A stretch of 64,000 nt of DNA from DAOVXM01 sp963746255 (lineage in GTDB: Bacteria > Chloroflexota > Anaerolineae > Anaerolineales > UBA4823). Below, piece after piece: positions 17,363-26,433 of the stretch. The notes beneath the pieces are model-generated. The model was given only the letters and a program-made list of their open reading frames with translations, had not been told where the DNA came from and searched no databases. How positions within the stretch are numbered: position 1 is the stretch's first letter; every line of letters starts with the position of its first letter. Made by a program: the position numbers and the translations under genes. The stretch covers positions 558,001 to 622,000 of the forward strand of contig CAVVAJ010000009.1 in the NCBI GenBank assembly GCA_963746255.1, read 5' to 3'.

Positions 17363-18262
17363 TCAATCGGGGAGTTGAATGAGGATCACTGTTATGTTGT
17401 CGGGTCCGCCGGCGTTATTTGCATGATCAACCATCTTTTGGCATGCTGCTTCTGGGGTAGGAGCAGTTAATATAGTCGCACTCATTACTTCATCTGGGAC
17501 AACTCCCCACAAGCCATCAGAGCAAAGCATCAAGTAAGCCGCATCGGTTACTGGGACGCTGACAATATCAGGTTCAATAGGCTCACCTTGACCAAGGGCG
17601 CGATAGAGGACATTGCGCTGTGGGTGAACCGCTGCTTCTTCTTTTGTGATCTGCCCAAGGTCTACAAGTCGTTTAACCAACGAGTGGTCTTTAGTCAACG
17701 CAGTCATCTCGCCTGATTTACTGATCGCATATGCCCGGCTATCTCCTACGTGGGCGATAGTGAGCTGCTTTCCCAGGATCAATGAAGCAGTAAGCGTTGT
17801 ACCTCCACCTGGTACTCCTTGGATGATCGACCGTTGGGTGTCATGTACAGCCGAGGCCATAATCTCCTGTATCGAGCCGTTGGGGGACAATCCTTTGAGA
17901 CTGATCAACGGGATATAGACATGCTCCATGACATAACTAGCCATTGCGCGGATGGCAATACCACTGGCGATTTCACCGTGTTGGTGCCCCCCCATGCCAT
18001 CTGCTACAATATAGAACCCGAAAGGCAGATTCCCGTTGCTGCTTGAAAGCGTGGTCGTTGCAGTAAAAAGTGAATCCTCGTTGTGATCTCTTTGTTTGCC
18101 AATTGACGCTGCACAGCCAACAACCAGCTGCTGCGGTTCAAGCTTTGTTGAATGTTTATATAGCAGTTGATTTTGTAGTTCATCCACGGTTAATGGGCGT
18201 GTATCAGGCTCTGAAAACGGTTCAGGCTGCTTCCTGAATAATCTATTGAAAAAACCCTTCAC
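17363..18262 (-). CDS. PP2C-type Ser/Thr phosphatase
   Basis: This 299-residue PPM phosphatase would reverse Ser/Thr phosphorylation. Metal-binding motifs are complete: RDHNEDS (58-64), VADGMGGH (87-93), HVGDSRAY, LCSDGLWG and GGPDNITVILI. About 45 charged residues precede the catalytic domain. There is no membrane segment, so it is cytosolic. The start is a GTG with GGGAGG eight bases upstream. It lies 32 bases after the PQQ-repeat kinase gene, forming an eraser for that writer. Confidence 0.93.
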   Translation of the reverse strand: MKGFFNRLFRKQPEPFSEPDTRPLTVDELQNQLLYKHSTKLEPQQLVVGCAASIGKQRDHNEDSLFTATTTLSSSNGNLPFGFYIVADGMGGHQHGEIASGIAIRAMASYVMEHVYIPLISLKGLSPNGSIQEIMASAVHDTQRSIIQGVPGGGTTLTASLILGKQLTIAHVGDSRAYAISKSGEMTALTKDHSLVKRLVDLGQITKEEAAVHPQRNVLYRALGQGEPIEPDIVSVPVTDAAYLMLCSDGLWGVVPDEVMSATILTAPTPEAACQKMVDHANNAGGPDNITVILIQLPD

Positions 18263-18294
18263 TATGTATGCCTCCCTGGCGATGTGATCGGAGT

Positions 18295-20190
18295 CTAAAC
18301 CTGCAGGGCATAAATATTTTTGTCTGTTGATCCAATATACACGATGTCGTCAGCGGTGATCGGGGTCCCGGTGATTGGACCACCCGTATTAAATTTCCAG
18401 CGTAAGTTGCCGGTCTTCTGTTCTATGCAGTACAGATTCCCATCAACTGACCCACATAGTACAGTGTCTTGATGAATTATAGGTGATCCTGTAACTTGGT
18501 GGTCGGTTTGAAATGTCCAGACTTCCTTCGCTGAGCGAATGTCAATGCAGTAGATAAAACCATCCACAGCGCCGGTATAGATATGGTTCCCCCTGATGCA
18601 TGGGGAGGAGATTGTAGGTTTGCCAAGACGGAGTCTCCACACGACCCAGCCAGTATTTGCGTCGATAGCGTAGAGAGTTGTATCAACGGACCCGAAGTAA
18701 ACCACGCCGTTTGATAGGATTGGTGATGAAGTGACTGCCCGTTTTGCGGAGAAACGCCACTTTATAGTGCTGCGGTAATCCATACAGAAGAAGTCTCCAC
18801 TTTCAGACCCAAAGTAGAGCAACTCGTTGGCAACGAGTGGGGTTGAGCGGATAGATGCTCCAACGCCCGAACTCCACGCTTTCCTGCCGCTTAACGTGTT
18901 TACAGCGTACATATAACCGTCATCAGAGCCGAAGAAAACATGTCCTTCAGCGATATGGGGGGATGAACGCACTGGCCCCTCGGTCGCGAAATCCCAAGTT
19001 ACAGTGCCATACTTCGCACTTACCACATGCAGCTTCTCGTCCTCAGAGCCAAAGTATACGTTCCCTTCATATACTAAAGGTCGCGTAACAACACCCCCCT
19101 CGGTGGGGTATTTCCAAAGAAATTCGCCGGTTTTGCCATCCAGTGCATATAGATTGGTGTCATACGACCCAAAAAACAGTATCCCATCTTTATATCCAGG
19201 TGTTCCCCGGATTTCATCTTCGGCGGTGAATTTCCAGATAGGCTTGACGGATTCCTTGTCAAGATTTGTTGTGACCGGTCGCACTCGCATACGATTCAAC
19301 AACCCAGTTTGGCGGGCAGTTCCCAGCAAGGCGTTTCTCATCTCCTCCGCACTTTGATAGCGTTCTAATGGCTCATACTGGAGGGATTTTTCGATAACTT
19401 GTTCCACTTGTACATTGACTTCGGGATTTATTGAACGGATCGGTCGTTCTTCGAAGGAAAATGGCGCTTCCATACGCGGGTCAACGTTCGTCAAAAGATG
19501 GTGGAGAGTCGCCCCCAGGGCGTATATGTCTGCTAATTGGTTTGCTTCACCGCGATACTGTTCTGGCGGCGAATAACCTTCCGTTCCAATCATCGTCCCG
19601 CGTTGATGCCCTTCAAATGGCTTAGCTATGCCAAAGTCAATTAATACGATATGTTGATGTTGATTAACCATTACGTTCGAGGGTTTCATGTCTCGGAAGA
19701 TGATCGGCTCAGGTTCGTGATTGTGCAGATAACACAGCACATCACACAACTCGATCCCCCATTGGATTACGATTTCTTCTGGTAACAACCCCACAGCTTC
19801 ATTTAAGATCGCTTCCAGGTCTCTTCCGTTGATATACTCAAGGACTAGATATGATCTTTCATCTTGGGTGAAATAATCATAAATTCTAGGAATAGCGGGA
19901 TGGTCAAGCGTGGCAAGTAAATTCGCTTCGCGTTCGAAATTGCGGACGATGGTTGCCCGAACAAGATCATCACGGGCTTGGTTGATCATTTCTTTTACTG
20001 CAACGATCTTGGTTACGTTGGGGAAGTGCAGATCACGCGCCGAATAAACCGCGCCCATGCCTCCGAGTCCGATGATGCTCTGGATTAAGTAGCGATTTAC
20101 TAGGTTTGTACCTGTCCGTAAATGTTGTGCTGGACCACGCCGTGGCTCAGGCTCTGGGTCTGGCTCAATGCGTTGAGTTTCCAGGATCAT
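18295..20190 (-). CDS. Ser/Thr protein kinase with eight-repeat PQQ-like beta-propeller
   Basis: The 631-residue product has a Hanks-type kinase (about 33-290): Gly loop GLGGMGAVYSA at 41-51, Lys66, FRD with catalytic Asp167 in place of HRD, DFG at 185-187 and SPPEQYRG. From about 315 to 631 come eight roughly 40-residue PQQ-type repeats, each with a GSxDxxxYA-like core (GSYDTNLYAL, GSDDGYMYAV, GSTDKNIYAL and others), enough for a closed eight-blade propeller. No membrane helix separates the two, so both parts should be cytosolic, unlike kinases with an external sensor. It is the first gene of the cassette. Confidence 0.92.
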   Translation of the reverse strand: MILETQRIEPDPEPEPRRGPAQHLRTGTNLVNRYLIQSIIGLGGMGAVYSARDLHFPNVTKIVAVKEMINQARDDLVRATIVRNFEREANLLATLDHPAIPRIYDYFTQDERSYLVLEYINGRDLEAILNEAVGLLPEEIVIQWGIELCDVLCYLHNHEPEPIIFRDMKPSNVMVNQHQHIVLIDFGIAKPFEGHQRGTMIGTEGYSPPEQYRGEANQLADIYALGATLHHLLTNVDPRMEAPFSFEERPIRSINPEVNVQVEQVIEKSLQYEPLERYQSAEEMRNALLGTARQTGLLNRMRVRPVTTNLDKESVKPIWKFTAEDEIRGTPGYKDGILFFGSYDTNLYALDGKTGEFLWKYPTEGGVVTRPLVYEGNVYFGSEDEKLHVVSAKYGTVTWDFATEGPVRSSPHIAEGHVFFGSDDGYMYAVNTLSGRKAWSSGVGASIRSTPLVANELLYFGSESGDFFCMDYRSTIKWRFSAKRAVTSSPILSNGVVYFGSVDTTLYAIDANTGWVVWRLRLGKPTISSPCIRGNHIYTGAVDGFIYCIDIRSAKEVWTFQTDHQVTGSPIIHQDTVLCGSVDGNLYCIEQKTGNLRWKFNTGGPITGTPITADDIVYIGSTDKNIYALQV

Positions 20191-20611
20191 TTCTCCGTAT
20201 TGTAATCATTATTCCGTAAGTGCCTGATTCATGCCAGACATCGTGAGGATATGAGTTAGCTCAGCTTGCAGATCGCTTCGTCAGCAATGGTTTTTTGGGG
20301 AGAACCACTATTGCTGGATCATCTGAGTTAATTACTGTCTGACCTTCATGCGGTACTTTTACTAAGTATAATTTGATATGCGGGCTCGTTTGCTGTCTTA
20401 GTAGTTGGCCAATCTCGAAACCAGCTTAGCCGTAATACTGTCGTGCATACATGAAATTGTCGCCAATGCAGGTAAAAGTATATATTTCTTCTATCAGATT
20501 CGGTTGTGGGTATTTCGTACCTAATTTTACCATTCACACATAATGTTTCGCTGTTCATTATGAGATATTGCTGATTGATAGATTTTATAAATATTACTTT
20601 GCCATGCTAGA
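20191..20611. other. Non-coding gap upstream of the kinase cassette
   Basis: About 420 bases between the divergent kinase cassette and the MITE-like element. Short open frames here (for example 20346-20558 minus) lack ribosome binding sites and resemble nothing known. It presumably holds the cassette promoter, but I cannot fix a convincing -35/-10 pair. Confidence 0.4.
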
Positions 20612-20733
20612 CTAGTGTTCCGTCAAATTCGATTGTAAAGGAAGAATTGAGGGTAGACGGAACACTATAAGCTTTGTCAAAGGCGTATATACTCGGATAT
20701 CCAATGATACTTTCATCCTTAACAAAGCACTAG
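20612..20733 (+). repeat. MITE-like element, copy 1
   Basis: A 122-base non-coding element bounded by CTAGTG and CACTAG. It contains an inner 11-base inverted repeat AGTGTTCCGTC/GACGGAACACT (20613-20623 and 20655-20665) and a second fold-back around CTTTGTCAAAG/CTTTCATCCTTAACAAAG. A diverged copy in the opposite orientation lies at 32655-32775. With flanks, the ends extend to AGACTAGTG/CACTAGTCT, which may be terminal repeats plus a CTAG target. Confidence 0.75.
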
Positions 20734-20823
20734 TCTGTTGTTGTATCATGGTAAAAACCTTTATATTCTTTATCGGCAGCCTGTATATTTCATTTATCAC
20801 TTACAAATCCATGGAGTTCATTT

Positions 20824-22227
20824 ATGGAATTCAATTTTGATACATATCTATCTCCTTTCACATGGCGTTATGGTTCACCTGAAATGCGCAAGTTGTGGAG
20901 CGAAACATATAAGCGGAGCTTATGGCGAAAAGTTTGGCTGGCACTAGCAGAGGTTGAGGCGCAGTATGGTTTGGTCTCAGATGAACAATTAGGAGAATTG
21001 CGTGCTCAGGTAAGTGCAATCGACATCTCGCGGGCTATGGAAATTGAATCCGTTATCCATCATGATCTGATGGCTGAGTTGAAAACTTACGCCGAGCAAT
21101 GTCCAAACGCAGGAGGTGTCCTGCATCTCGGGGCAACCTCGATGGATATTGAAGACAATGCCGACGTCTTGCGTATACGCCAATCGATCGACTTGATCAT
21201 CATGAGGGTCGCTGATCTGCTTGAGGAATTTTCGAGCCAGATTGAACGATATGCGGATACGGTGATGATTGCTTACACTCATCTGCAGCCTGCTGAGACC
21301 AGCACCATTGGGTACCGCTTTAGCCTGTACGCCCAGGATTTATTATCAGATTGGGAGAACCTAAGACGAGTGCGCGCTCATTTGCGCGGCAAAGGATTCA
21401 AGGGCGCGGTCGGCACGGGAGCGGCATTTGCCCAACTCGTCGGATTACCTAATATGCCGGAATTTGAAGCCCGTCTTTCAACCTATTTGGGATTGCCATT
21501 TTACCCAGTTGCTTCTCAGGTTTATCCGCGCAAACAAGATTACCAGCTGCTTTCAGCTTTGGCTGGGCTGGGAGCCAGTCTGTATAAATTTGCTTTCGAT
21601 CTTCGATTACTCCAATCCCCATCCATCGGAGAAATGGCTGAGCCATTTGGTGAATTTCAAGTGGGTTCTTCTGCGATGCCGTTTAAACGCAATCCCATTC
21701 AAGCAGAGAAAATTGATTCCTTGGCCCGGTCTTTAGCTCAGCTGCCGCGAATTGCCTGGGACAATGCCGCCCATTCTTTATTAGAACGCACCTTGGATGA
21801 TTCTGCAAACCGCCGGTCCATCCTGCCAGAATCGTTCCTGATCACCGATGAACTGCTGCTTGTCACGACTAGGATTATCAGTCGTCTACAGCTGGATGAA
21901 AACAAAACCGCTCAGAATTTGGCTACATATGGTCCTTTTGCGGGGATCGAACCGGTCTTGATGGCGCTTGGAAAGAAGGGGGTTGATCGTCAAGTTATGC
22001 ACGAAAGGTTTCGCCAGTATGCCATGGGTGCCTGGACAGAAATACAAAACGGAGCACCGAACCCCTTGGTAGAGCTTATATCAGATGACGAACAGGTCAG
22101 AGTGCACTTGAAGGAGCATGAAGTGCGCGAATTAATGGCTGTTAACCACTATATAGGCGATGCCCCTCAGCGATCCCGTCAATTGGTGCATGTCATCCGG
22201 GAAGCTCTTACTGCTTTTACGAGCTGA
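20824..22227 (+). CDS. purB: Adenylosuccinate lyase
   Basis: PurB performs two fumarate-releasing steps of purine synthesis: SAICAR to AICAR and adenylosuccinate to AMP. The 467-residue product belongs to the fumarase/aspartase superfamily, with GVLHLGATSMDIEDNAD, YTHLQPAETSTIGYR and the signature loop GSSAMPFKRNP (about 282-292). Its length is near the family norm of 430-470. GGAG lies eight bases before the ATG. It is followed after 50 bases by a purH relic, suggesting an ancestral pur pair. Confidence 0.95.
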   Translation: MEFNFDTYLSPFTWRYGSPEMRKLWSETYKRSLWRKVWLALAEVEAQYGLVSDEQLGELRAQVSAIDISRAMEIESVIHHDLMAELKTYAEQCPNAGGVLHLGATSMDIEDNADVLRIRQSIDLIIMRVADLLEEFSSQIERYADTVMIAYTHLQPAETSTIGYRFSLYAQDLLSDWENLRRVRAHLRGKGFKGAVGTGAAFAQLVGLPNMPEFEARLSTYLGLPFYPVASQVYPRKQDYQLLSALAGLGASLYKFAFDLRLLQSPSIGEMAEPFGEFQVGSSAMPFKRNPIQAEKIDSLARSLAQLPRIAWDNAAHSLLERTLDDSANRRSILPESFLITDELLLVTTRIISRLQLDENKTAQNLATYGPFAGIEPVLMALGKKGVDRQVMHERFRQYAMGAWTEIQNGAPNPLVELISDDEQVRVHLKEHEVRELMAVNHYIGDAPQRSRQLVHVIREALTAFTS

Positions 22228-22276
22228 TCGATATCACGGTATTCACCTATATCGGACTAATCTTTATAGAGCTCAC

Positions 22277-22869
22277 ATGCCATTAGAACTCATATCCATA
22301 AGCGACAAATCCGGATTGGTGGAATTTACCAAGTTGCTCAGCAAGTTGGGATGGGAATTCTTGGCAAGCGCAGGGACTGCCAGCCACTTGCGACAAGCTG
22401 GTATACCCGTTCAGGAGATTGCAGAGTACACTGGCTCGCCATAGATCCTGAGTGGGCGCGGGTGAAATCACTTCATCCAGCTATCCATGCTAGTATCTTG
22501 GCGCGGTCCACCGCTGAGGACCAAGATTAATTACAGAATATCTCTGCCCGACAGATTGATATGGTGGTAGTAAACCTATACCCATTTGAGAAGACTGTTG
22601 CTGACCCAAAAGTGTTGGTCGAAACTGCTGTAGAAAATATCGATGTCGGCGGTGTAGCTTTGATGAGGGCTACCGCGAAAAATAATCAGTGTGTACCTGT
22701 CTTGTGCGATCCAATAAACTACGAATCGGTATTGGATGAACTTTCACTTCTTGGTATGACGAAAAATGAGCTACGTCTTCATTTGGCTTGGAAAGCATTC
22801 TTGCTAACCGCAGAGTATGCCTGGCAATAATTTCCCCCAGAGGTTCGCTGCGTGATAATCAAGCAATAG
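22277..22869 (+). pseudogene. purH: purH relic (IMP cyclohydrolase/AICAR transformylase)
   Basis: The first piece (22277-22444) opens like PurH: ISISDKSGLVEFTKLLSKLGW, then AGTASHLRQAGIPVQEIAEYTGSP. A frameshift near 22441 moves to the frame of EWARVKSLHPAIHASILAR. A TAA at 22528 interrupts it, then IDMVVVNLYPFEKTV, ENIDVGGVALMRATAKN and LAWKAFLLTAEYA follow. After a TAA at 22828 only EVRCVIIKQ, like the (V/C)VIVKH motif of the transformylase part, remains before TAG at 22867. About 80 residues between these are deleted and the rest of the transformylase is gone. It cannot give a working enzyme. Confidence 0.85.
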
Positions 22870-22985
22870 CGGCTGCAAAGGTAGCAGGTATCAGCATGGT
22901 ATTCACCAGCATACGCCATTTCAGGCATTGAATTTTCACGCCAAGGTAATCTGCTATTGGATAACAAAATCTGGTTAATTGGTCA

Positions 22986-23027
22986 TCTCCCCACATATGG
23001 ATAAATAAACAAACACATGTGGGGAGA
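22986..23027. repeat. Hairpin in the purH relic tail
   Basis: Arms 22986-22996 and 23017-23027 are a perfect 11-base inverted repeat (TCTCCCCACAT) around a 20-base A-rich loop. No T tract follows on either strand. The 22870-23322 interval around it holds no gene I can support. Confidence 0.5.
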
Positions 23028-23322
23028 TAATTATCTGTAGCTCAGGCTCAGTCGCTCGGTTAAGTGAACCGCTGTATTGGCTAAATATGATTGTGGGAGA
23101 AACGATGCGAGCGATACGAGCTTATTTTTTATCTTGCCAAAGCGGTTTGGTATTCTTTCCAGCCTGGACCCCAACCGGTATGCCAGCGCCACAATCTTGC
23201 TGTGAGAGAGTTTGATTTCTGTTCCGCGCGTTTCCGCAAACAGCTGTTGGCACAATACATGTCAGCGGCTTTATGGGGAGTGGAGGATTGCTCTTTGGAT
23301 GCCATCGGAATTGATTCGGAAG

Positions 23323-23763
23323 TTAAAGCTTGCCAATGAACTTCCATACCATCCGGTGGAAGTTGTGAAAACCTCGCACCGGTTCAGCATACATCAGGAT
23401 GCATTTGCCGTACACAAGATTCAGATCGAGCTCTTTGCCATATTCAATCAATTCTCGGGTTTCCGCCATTTGCTGCAGCCAGACATCATGCAAACCTACC
23501 TCGGCCGCTTCCTTGAATACACTTTTTGCTTGTTCCGCTGGTACGCTCACAAATACGCCATCTACCTCATTTGCTAGCGCCGCTAAGTTGGGGTAGCAGC
23601 GAAAGTTGTCGATCGTCTCGGCTTCCGGATGAACTAAGAAAACTTCATAACCGCGATCTGTTAGTTCTTTCGCCGCTGAATTGCCGAACTTTTTTCCACT
23701 GCGTGAAGCCCCGACGATGGCAAGTTTCTTATTATCAATGAAATTTTGAACCGCTTGATCCAT
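23323..23763 (-). CDS. CoA-binding domain protein (CoA_binding_2)
   Basis: The 146-residue product is a single Rossmann-fold CoA-binding domain like YccU. LAIVGASRSGKKFGN (about 14-28) forms the phosphate-binding loop, with YEVFLVHPEAETI, then GVFVSVPAEQAKSV and VWLQQMAET following. Such proteins are related to the N-terminus of succinyl-CoA synthetase alpha and probably bind CoA or another nucleotide. The cellular role is not established. GAGGT lies seven bases before the ATG. It stands alone between decayed regions. Confidence 0.88.
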   Translation of the reverse strand: MDQAVQNFIDNKKLAIVGASRSGKKFGNSAAKELTDRGYEVFLVHPEAETIDNFRCYPNLAALANEVDGVFVSVPAEQAKSVFKEAAEVGLHDVWLQQMAETRELIEYGKELDLNLVYGKCILMYAEPVRGFHNFHRMVWKFIGKL

Positions 23764-24386
23764 ATTGTTACCTCGCTTTTTGTAGTGGGATTACACCACA
23801 AGACTATCAAAACGCTTATCGTTTGTCAAAGGTCAATACTCACTATCAAGGGGAACATAATTCCTGTTATCGATGAACACGAAAATGGGCAAGCCAATTT
23901 GGTAACCACATTTTCAGTCAGTGAAGGGATACGATATTAGCCCTCAATGCGAGAGATAATCCTAAGAAATGCGTGCCCAAAGTAGTGCTACGCTGATAGA
24001 GGGAAGCCGGTGTTAATTTGTTCAGCGGGGCGATTTCAATGAAAGGGGGCAGATATCTCCAGGGTTGCTGGAATGAACCAGGGCTAATAGTGCTAGTAAA
24101 TTAACAACAAGAATGAGCTAGTGAACGCCATTAAAGGAGATGGGTTTGATGCGCTTGGTGGAGTGATGCGCTTTAACAGATCAGGCGTTTTATCGAGGAT
24201 GTTTACAATACAAAGCGCATCCATTCATCTTTTGTATACCTGATACCGGCAGTATCTGAGTTCGCCTGGTGGCAGTCTCAATTGACTGAAGCATCCCCCT
24301 AAGAATGCCTTAAAACTGTACGACTTTATGGGACCACTACAAACTCCAATCTAATAAGGCAGGACAACCCGAAAAAGGATTTCTCA
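23764..24386. other. Non-coding, decayed interval
   Basis: No gene is supported in these 620 bases. A 10-base inverted repeat GATGCGCTTT/AAAGCGCATC (24165-24174 and 24212-24221) is the only structure I see. The interval probably includes the left end of the decayed insertion sequence that follows. Confidence 0.4.
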
Positions 24387-25808
24387 ATGACAGAAAAGAC
24401 TGTCACCATAAGTATAACGACAAAAGTCAATGGCAAAGCACTATATCGGGAAATATCAGTCGGAACTGCGGGTTTAGATGGTGAGCTGAACAAGTTAATG
24501 GTCGAATTGATGATGACCGCAATTGCAGAGGGCTTGAAAGCCATCGACGACCAAATACGTGCGAGTGAAGCGAAAGACTGGAAGAATATTGGGCCAGAAA
24601 AGCACCGGGTTCTCACTGCCATTGGCGAGGTAGAAATTAAGCGTCGAGTGTATCGGGATGGGGCAGGGAAAAGGCATAAGCCCTTGGATGAGCAGATGGG
24701 GTTGGGAAGAAATCAACGGGAGAAGAATATAGTGCGAATGATGGGGGTTTAGCTCGCGACACAGAACTCGTTCCGAGATGCAGCAGTTGGGTTAAGCTAC
24801 CTGGTGAAGAATAAGATCACACACAGCAAGAGCCAGCGCATGGTGTGGGCAATTGGCAATGCCCTAGCAGATGCAGAAGAAGCCGAGATAAACCACTGGG
24901 ATGGGGCAGCAGGTTGGCAGGAGAAAATCAGTACCCCGGTTCTGTTTGGGGAAAGCGAGGGGGTGATGATAGCATTGCAGCGCGAGAGGCGGCGCAAGGT
25001 TGAAGCCAGAGTCGGGATCTTGTATACAGGTAAAAAGGCGATTGGAGAGGAGCAATACAGGCTGTAAAACAAGGTGTGCATGACAAAAATCATCCACAAT
25101 AGCCAAGAATGGCAGCAGATCATCTAGAAAATGGCCGATAAATATTACGACCTAAGTGCTGTGAAGTATCTGATAACCGGAGGCGATGGCAATGCATGAG
25201 TAAAGAAAAGATTTGATTACATTTGTGTGGAGCAGCGATAAAACGTGCTCGACCGATACCACCTATAACGAGCCAGCAAGACAGCCTCAGGATACAAACG
25301 AGAAACGATGCAGATGGTAAAGAGTATGTGCCAGCACGGGTAGGCGGCTGTTATTGATGACCTCAATCAAGCACAAAAGAATGCCAGAGGCCGCAGAAAA
25401 GAACGCCTTGTAGAATACAATCGATATCTCGAAAATAATCAAGATGCACTCAAAGATGTACTGTTGTCTGAAAATGGCCACCCGCTCAGTCTTGGGTGTA
25501 TTGAAGGCAATGTAGATAAATTGGTAGCCAGGAGAATGAAAGGTAGAGGGTGTAGTTGGCGTATAGCAGGTGCCCGGGCTATAGTGACACTATGTAGATA
25601 CTAACCACAGTTACGTGCTCTGGCATTGAAGCTAACACGCCATCTGGACCAGCCATTTACACCAAAGAGGAAGAAACCCATTACATACGGTAGTTGGCTG
25701 CAGTGTTCACTACTGCTCTTTTCTGGCTCATGCCAAAATCAAACTTGGGTAAAAGAGTTCAGAAGAAGATTGCATGATCGACGAGTTCTCTGCATGGATT
25801 ACTTGTAA
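24387..25808 (+). pseudogene. ISLre2-family (UPF0236) transposase, multiply interrupted
   Basis: One reading frame matches ISLre2 transposases over most of its length: NIGPEKHRVLTAIGEVEIKR, LYTGKKAIGEEQYRL, KYYDLSAVKYLITGGDG, VLDRYHLY and SLGCIEGNVDKLVARRMKGR with SWRIAGARAIVTL. Eight in-frame stops interrupt it at 24750, 25065, 25125, 25197, 25239, 25266, 25341 and 25602, yet no frameshift is needed anywhere. The last 100 bases or so before the stop at 25806 are not recognisable. I could not identify terminal repeats. It is an inactive insertion-sequence relic. Confidence 0.85.
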
Positions 25809-26433
25809 AGATGGAAATTCTTGACAGTAATACACCTTGTAATGTTATGTCATGAAAACTGTTTATAATGTATAATACTTATATGTGATGGCTCCAATTC
25901 CTAGAATTATTTATAGACAATACACCGATCTACACGAACTGCCATCACTAAAGCAATCTTGCACTTTACGAATGTTAATTCACAACCCGCTCTCAAGTCT
26001 CATAACGAGTGTGATCCCACCTGGATTTTATCGGTAAATGCTCTAATAAACCAGATGTTAGACAGCTAATTGTGAATTAACGGAATGAAAAAGCCGCGTT
26101 TTTATGTGTAGATATCGGAGCGCGGTCACGGCTGCGGACCAAATCTCAGGTGTTTGTCTGGGTTTGTTGTGCTTATGAATTTCTGGCCAGAGCATGCTGA
26201 TGCATTTCTTAACTCTGTGAAGTTCAGCGTGCATTGACCGAGGAATACAACAACAGGAATATCTCGATAGGAGAAGTTTTTATCAATTCAATAGTGATGA
26301 AATTGATACGTTAGATTTAAAGTAATCACCTATCGGTAATTCAAATATCTGAGAGCGAATACAGATTGATCCTTCAGCCGTGTCTAGCTATGGCAGATTA
26401 CGGCTGTTTATATTTAACTATTCTGGTATATGG
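25809..26433. other. Non-coding interval after the ISLre2 relic
   Basis: These 625 AT-rich bases carry several TATAAT-like words near 25865-25885 but no gene I can support. A segment around 26100-26240 gives short protein-like stretches that could be a further transposase remnant. I could not assign it. Confidence 0.35.

Noticed and set aside
20346..20558. A 70-codon minus-strand frame upstream of the kinase cassette
   Set aside because: No binding site, no recognisable family and composition like non-coding sequence.
24165..24221. A 10-base inverted repeat as an insertion-sequence end
   Set aside because: Both arms lie on the same side of the ISLre2 relic, with no matching repeat on its other side.
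26100..26300. A possible IS1-type transposase remnant
   Set aside because: Short translated stretches look protein-like, but no catalytic motif could be aligned.
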